Positions 59,550 through 64,000 of a stretch of DNA of 64,000 bases are shown here, one piece after another; position 1 is the first letter of the stretch; each line of letters opens with the position of its first letter. The DNA comes from Notospermus geniculatus (taxonomy: Eukaryota > Nemertea > Pilidiophora > Heteronemertea > Lineidae): assembly GCA_002633025.1 (NCBI GenBank), contig NMRB01001694.1:65337-129336 (forward strand). The letters run 5' to 3'. Made by a program: the position numbers and the translations under genes. Below the pieces are notes generated by a model. It worked only from the letters and a program-made list of their open reading frames with translations, was not told the origin of the DNA and did not search any database.

Positions 59550-59708
59550 GTAAGTTGCAGTCCCTGTGTCTCAGTCTTCACTGATTTGTTTTCTGTAGCA
59601 AGTGCAACTTGAATTGAGATGTTCTGATGAAAATAGTGGTGGATTCTTGACGTTTCCTGTTTACTTCTGACCCTATGACTACGTTTTGGAGGCCAAGCTC
59701 TAAAGCGG

Positions 59709-59965
59709 GCCGCACACGAGTGCAATTTTGCCTCCAACTATGGAGATTTTTGCCTCCTACGTGCAAATGTCATTGTGTGCGGTGGTCGGATTTTTTTGCC
59801 TCCAACGCAGATCAAACATGTTTGAAATGACGTTACGCCGCATCTACAGGAGGTAAAATTGCAATCGTGAGCGGCGGCTGACGCACCGTGTGCAGTGAGT
59901 GGAGGCTGAGACAAAAAAACTCCTATGGAGGCAACATCGGAGACAAAATTGCACTCGTGTGCGGC
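59709..59965. mobile_element. MITE, GCCGCACACGAGTGCAATTT ends
   Basis: Near-perfect inverted ends GCCGCACACGAGTGCAATTT and AAATTGCACTCGTGTGCGGC; 257 bp in the region after the last exon. Confidence 0.88.
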
Positions 59966-60046
59966 AGGTATTACTGAAAATAGAGATTACTTACTAATGT
60001 GTCATGTTCCTCTCCTCATCAGAGTTGGCGTTTAGTCAGACGTATT

Positions 60047-62686
60047 CAGGGTTCTCCACTAGTGTAACAGAACGGGCGCAGCGCCCGTTCTAAAACGCAG
60101 GATCGATCTCAGCGCCCGTTCTAAAATCTGCCGCCCGGTCAAAAAAAATTGCCGCCCGGTCAAAATTGTTCACTTTAAATATGACTGAAATACCTTGAAA
60201 CATCGTCGAACAACGCACTCAAACGCAAGCCCAAGCATGAAAACAGCTTACATGCCAGTTGAAGATCGTCTGTGCTGCCGGTGACCCGACTTCAACTTTT
60301 AATCTGACAGAGCTTGTCATGTTTCCAAGTCCATTTCTCTCAAACCCCTGACTGAATTCCTGTATAATCAATTTGGCTGTAATGCTGAAAGAATGCACTT
60401 TCCAGTCATACCAAATTTGTTGGCTAGATTTTTTCCAGTAAGGAGATATTTACTTAAACAACTTATCTCACTTCATAGCCGCATTGGTCCTCGACAGCGA
60501 TCTTTTGGCGGGAAAACTGGGCCAGCCTCAATGATGTTTGTAAGCTGTGCATGAGTCATTGCCAAATAGTTGCCACAATGATGTAATGGGAATCCCAATG
60601 TGGTATCCCCCACCCATTGGATGATGAACTAAATAGGTCAAATTATTGTTCACGAAGTGACGTTATTTTCGTGCCACATCATTTCTTGTCACACGGGTTT
60701 ATTCACTTAATATAGCACCAATTGGCACGAAATTTCACTAATAAGTGTAATGTAACGCCAAGTTATGTCTCTTATAGTAGAATTTACATATTATTCGCGT
60801 TTTTTTGAGAAATCGACACTTTTGTTTGGGGCATAATCGCCGATGTATGGACGAATGTATACATCATCATGAAACGGCATTTTTGTGTACAAAATAACGA
60901 GAGCATGCAAAAAAATCAGAAGAATATATCACCTTTACACAACGATGTGTATCACGATCTCCTCCCCTATTTATTTTAAACCGTATGTAATCCTTCATCA
61001 CCGAGAAATAAGCAGAAAAGTCCAGAATTGCCCCGTAGCAGACGAGTCAGGTCGCCATTTTGTTTGATCCACGCATAACCGACGTGTATGGAGATACGAT
61101 GTGTGTACACACATATAGTGCACGAATGTTCAGGTAGCCTTCTTGGGACCAAGGCCTTGTCTTAGGACTAAAATAAAGGGATGCCTTATGGATGAATTGA
61201 TAATTGGGGTCAGTGTTGATGGTGAATATAGGCCATCGCCGCATTTGGGTTATCAGTATTGTCCAGTGGGTTCAGTGTTACGGCTATGGTTGTCTATGAC
61301 CATGGGTTCGAGCCCGGGTGGTGGAAGAAATTTTTTTCTCCATTTCTTTTCTTTTATTCACGAAGATTTTCTCTGTTTGGATGTAGGACTTGTCCTGCTA
61401 TCGAGTTTCTTTCCGCTGCCCAAACCAAACATCTATACCCCCAGCAACTAACTGCAGTCTCATGATCTGAACGTCACTTCGTGAACCCGGTCGCCACCAG
61501 GCTTGTTTGAATAAAAGCTGTCACTGCATCGTCCCAGTCAATAAAAGCAGTCACTGCATCTTGGCAAAGTAGCCAATAGGCCTACACGTGAGGCTCCGTT
61601 CGGAACTGTCAATATAGGCCTATAGTTTGTAAAAGAAGAGTCCGAGTCGCAGATGATGAGATGGCAAGACAAAGTTATGCATTTTATGGCTGATGTTTAT
61701 TTACTAAAGGTAAGAGTTTCATTATTAGAGAACTACTGGCGCAATCTCCAACGCAGAGGTCAGACGGCTTCACCTTACTGACTCTGCCTTCAAACGGCAG
61801 TGCCCCGTACTTCTTTTCGCGTAGGAATGACGTCATTTAAGATGGCAGCCTCCTTGTTGCACGTGGTTATGTTTACACTCACAAAATCATGTGATCAAAT
61901 TTGACGAAGCTGATTGGTCCATCGATTTGGTTGCTTCTAAAATAGAAACTATTTCTGCCGAACGACCAAACCGAATCACAGCCACACGTGTAATCCGCCG
62001 CAAAATAGTCCAACACAAAATAATGAAGAAATGTTAAAAAATCATGGTGTGTTTGGTGTTTTGGTACACTTCTAAACTTGACAGTACGATTATGATTTTA
62101 TTAGGGTGGAAAACTACATGTAGCTGTAGATCAGTTTTTATTCATTCTGCTCAATCCGAGCAGAAGTGATGAGGGCGTTTGAAGCCAGTGGTGTACAAGT
62201 GGAGCAAACCGAAAACGCGGAACGCCGTACCACTGGGCTAGCGAGTTTGCTACTGGCGGTGAAATCAGAGCTGGTCTGCGAAGTGGGATGCTCAGATGAT
62301 CAAATTTGAGCAACCACATGTCGGCTGATCCACTGCGTCTGGCTGTCGGGCAAATGGCCTTGTGCGGCTGCCAATACAGGAACCCCCGTATTAGGGCCAG
62401 AATTAAACTTCAGGGGATGGATTGGATCCTTTTGAATGAGAATGAACTACTAAAATTTGCAATTTTGGTTGTTTTTATGCCGTCCAGAAGGCGGTTTTCA
62501 AGGCACTGACGGGAGCTAGATTTGCGTTCCTAATGCCAGGAAATCACGTTTCAGGGCTTCTAGATTTCAAATCCCCGCTGAGGACGCGCCTACGGCGCGT
62601 GCGGCGGCGGCGAAGCCGCCGCCGACGTCAGTATATTAAGAAGTCACCAGCGCCCGGTCTGTTTCAAACCCTGTGGAGAACCCTGG
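60047..62686. mobile_element. ~2.6 kb inverted-repeat element, no transposase seen
   Basis: Left CAGGGTTCTCCACTAGTG..AACAGAACGGGCGC and right GCGCCCGGTCTGTTTCAAAC..GTGGAGAACCCTGG form imperfect inverted ends. The interior has no convincing long frame; a tRNA-like stretch with GGGTTCGAGCCCGGG lies near 61259-61330. Confidence 0.6.
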
Positions 62687-62968
62687 TATTGTTATATACG
62701 GAAATACTCTTTGGATTCTGTTTTCATAATCTTCCTTTATTCTTCATCTTTACAACGTTATTCGAGGTGGCCACCTTGAACATTGCATTCCTGAATGCCA
62801 GGAAATTGCGTTTCAGGGCTTCTAGATTTCAAATTTTTCTGGGGGAGGCCCCCCAGACCCCCCGCTGAGGACGCACCTACGGCGCGAGCGGCGCCGGCTT
62901 CGCCGCCGCCGATATCAGTACGACGTCACCAGCGCCCGGTCTGTTTCAAACCCTGTGGAGAACTCTGG
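62533..62968. repeat. Duplicated right end of the 2.6 kb element
   Basis: ATGCCAGGAAAT/ATTGCGTTTCAGGGCTTC through GCGCCCGGTCTGTTTCAAAC and GTGGAGAAC occurs at 62533-62686 and 62797-62968; a GC-rich CGGCGGCG palindrome is in each. Confidence 0.75.
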
Positions 62969-63567
62969 ACCCGGCGGGCAACTTTAGGTGTGCCCAAATT
63001 AAGGGACAAAAATACAGGGTGTATCAAGTTTGGAGCAATCGAAAGGCCTGGTTTCACCTATCTAAAATGTCACTCAAAGAACTTAATGTAACTAGGCCTA
63101 TCAACGACATCAGTCAAGTCAATGGGTGGCAGAAGGAGTATGATTGGTGAGTACAAGGTCTAACCTTGAAGTAATACGTGTAGTTAGAAGATACCACTTT
63201 GCATATTTGAACTTTGATGGGACTGAAATTTTAGCATGTACATGTTGTAGAGGATACTCTCATAGATATTTAGGCCGCATAAAAACATCCTAGTCTTTAT
63301 TGTTGATAAGATATGTGCCAAAGTCCATTTTTCAAGTTGGCTGCCTGTCGCCATGTTTAAAGTAAGTGATGAAAGACCTAATGCCAAAAGTCAGAAGTCA
63401 GAATACCTTGAGCAGTTAGAACTCAGGAACACTGCCGTTCAGAGGACAACTCTATAATAAGCGTGTCAATATTGGACTCTTGACCAATCAAATCCAAAAG
63501 GCGTCTAAAAACCCAATAATCACCACAAAATTAGAGCAGCTGCACAGTCCTCGAATAACATGTGCTA

Positions 63568-63719
63568 AAGCGGGGTTCATTGGCACACGGATCCGGTCCG
63601 TTTTCAGTCCATTTGCCCGTAGTTTTCCGGATACGACAAGTTAACGCGAAAGTCCATTTGATTTTTTTCAGTACATGTACCTGAATCGGGCAAAATCCGT
63701 GTGCCAATGAGCCCCGCTT
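63568..63719. mobile_element. MITE, AAGCGGGGTTCATTGGCACA ends
   Basis: AAGCGGGGTTCATTGGCACA and TGTGCCAATGAGCCCCGCTT invert onto each other; 152 bp. Confidence 0.88.
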
Positions 63720-64000
63720 GAGGCGTTCTGAATCTTTTCAAGGAAGAAACCGGCAGATGACGTGAGTGGCGGTAGGTGGCAAACAATACAAAACAATTAC
63801 ATGTACGTGTTTCAGAAGAATGTTGCACTAATACATGTACCGGTGTACTGTGAACGGTCATATCGAAAAGAGCCGGTCGAGAAGAGCAGTCGTTTTTTAT
63901 TTGGCCAATTGCAGAAGCTCCAATGACTTGTGACGCCACTGCCTCTTCATCATGCCCTCATCATCCAACGACACAAGGGGCCAAAAACCAACGCTGCTAC

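Larger units (their letters stand above)
59550..64000. other. Region with no recognisable gene
   Basis: Both strands were read for the F and S exon signatures and for long frames. Nothing beyond the inverted-repeat elements listed above was found; probably a long intron of the same gene. Confidence 0.7.

Noticed and set aside
58596-58931. 111-codon frame in the exon 89-90 intron
   Set aside because: No similarity to the EC halves, no recognised domain, and it sits in the normal spacing between an F and an S exon; probably chance or a repeat remnant.
62533-62868. Arginine-rich 111-codon frame
   Set aside because: The RRRRSRRRR stretch comes from a GCGGCGGCG palindrome within a repeated element, with a second non-identical copy nearby.

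Overview
The window is a draft-assembly piece of an animal genome. It has GT-AG introns with polypyrimidine tracts, a long N gap at 26254-27075 and two tiny ones, and introns full of MITEs and SINE-like repeats. Frequent TACATGTA, AGGCCTA and ACCGGTA words, high apparent polymorphism and the repeat types suggest a marine invertebrate. An echinoderm or another non-vertebrate deuterostome is my best guess, at low confidence.

Almost everything coding belongs to ONE plus-strand gene running from before base 200 to 59549 and open at both ends. I placed 91 exons (plus two that are near-identical second copies), about 5,114 codons. They encode an uninterrupted array of cadherin-like (EC) repeats. 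Every exon is a multiple of 3 and every intron is phase 0. Each repeat is split over two exons. An 'F' exon (36-53 codons, usually 39-47) carries the Y..xG...F.ID..TG.I...L.....Y segment. An 'S' exon (56-71 codons) carries L.V.A.D.G.P...V.V..RN...P.F....Y...I.E....G..V...A.D.D. Five exons are F+S or S+F fusions. No signal peptide, membrane segment, cytoplasmic tail, start or stop codon is visible, so this is the inside of a giant extracellular or cell-surface cadherin-repeat protein. It resembles FAT/Dachsous/CDH23-type arrays in domain type, but I cannot assign it to a named gene.

Three zones can be read in the protein. Zone 1 (exons 1-27) has F exons that mostly start xPYN/xPNN. Zone 2 (exons 28-82) is a strict alternation of two repeat types, giving 15 two-domain super-repeats (G-type F, A-type S, D-type F, B-type S). 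Zone 3 (exons 83-91) loses the alternation. Two irregularities stand out. A block holding one and a half repeats (24236-25846) is repeated almost exactly after the N gap (27382-29030). One B-type S exon is missing between 41226 and 42628, where a one-base N gap lies in a broken MITE.

From 59550 to the window end (4.45 kb) I see no exon, only inverted-repeat elements including a ~2.6 kb one. The gene presumably resumes beyond the window, because its last exon is an unpaired F half.
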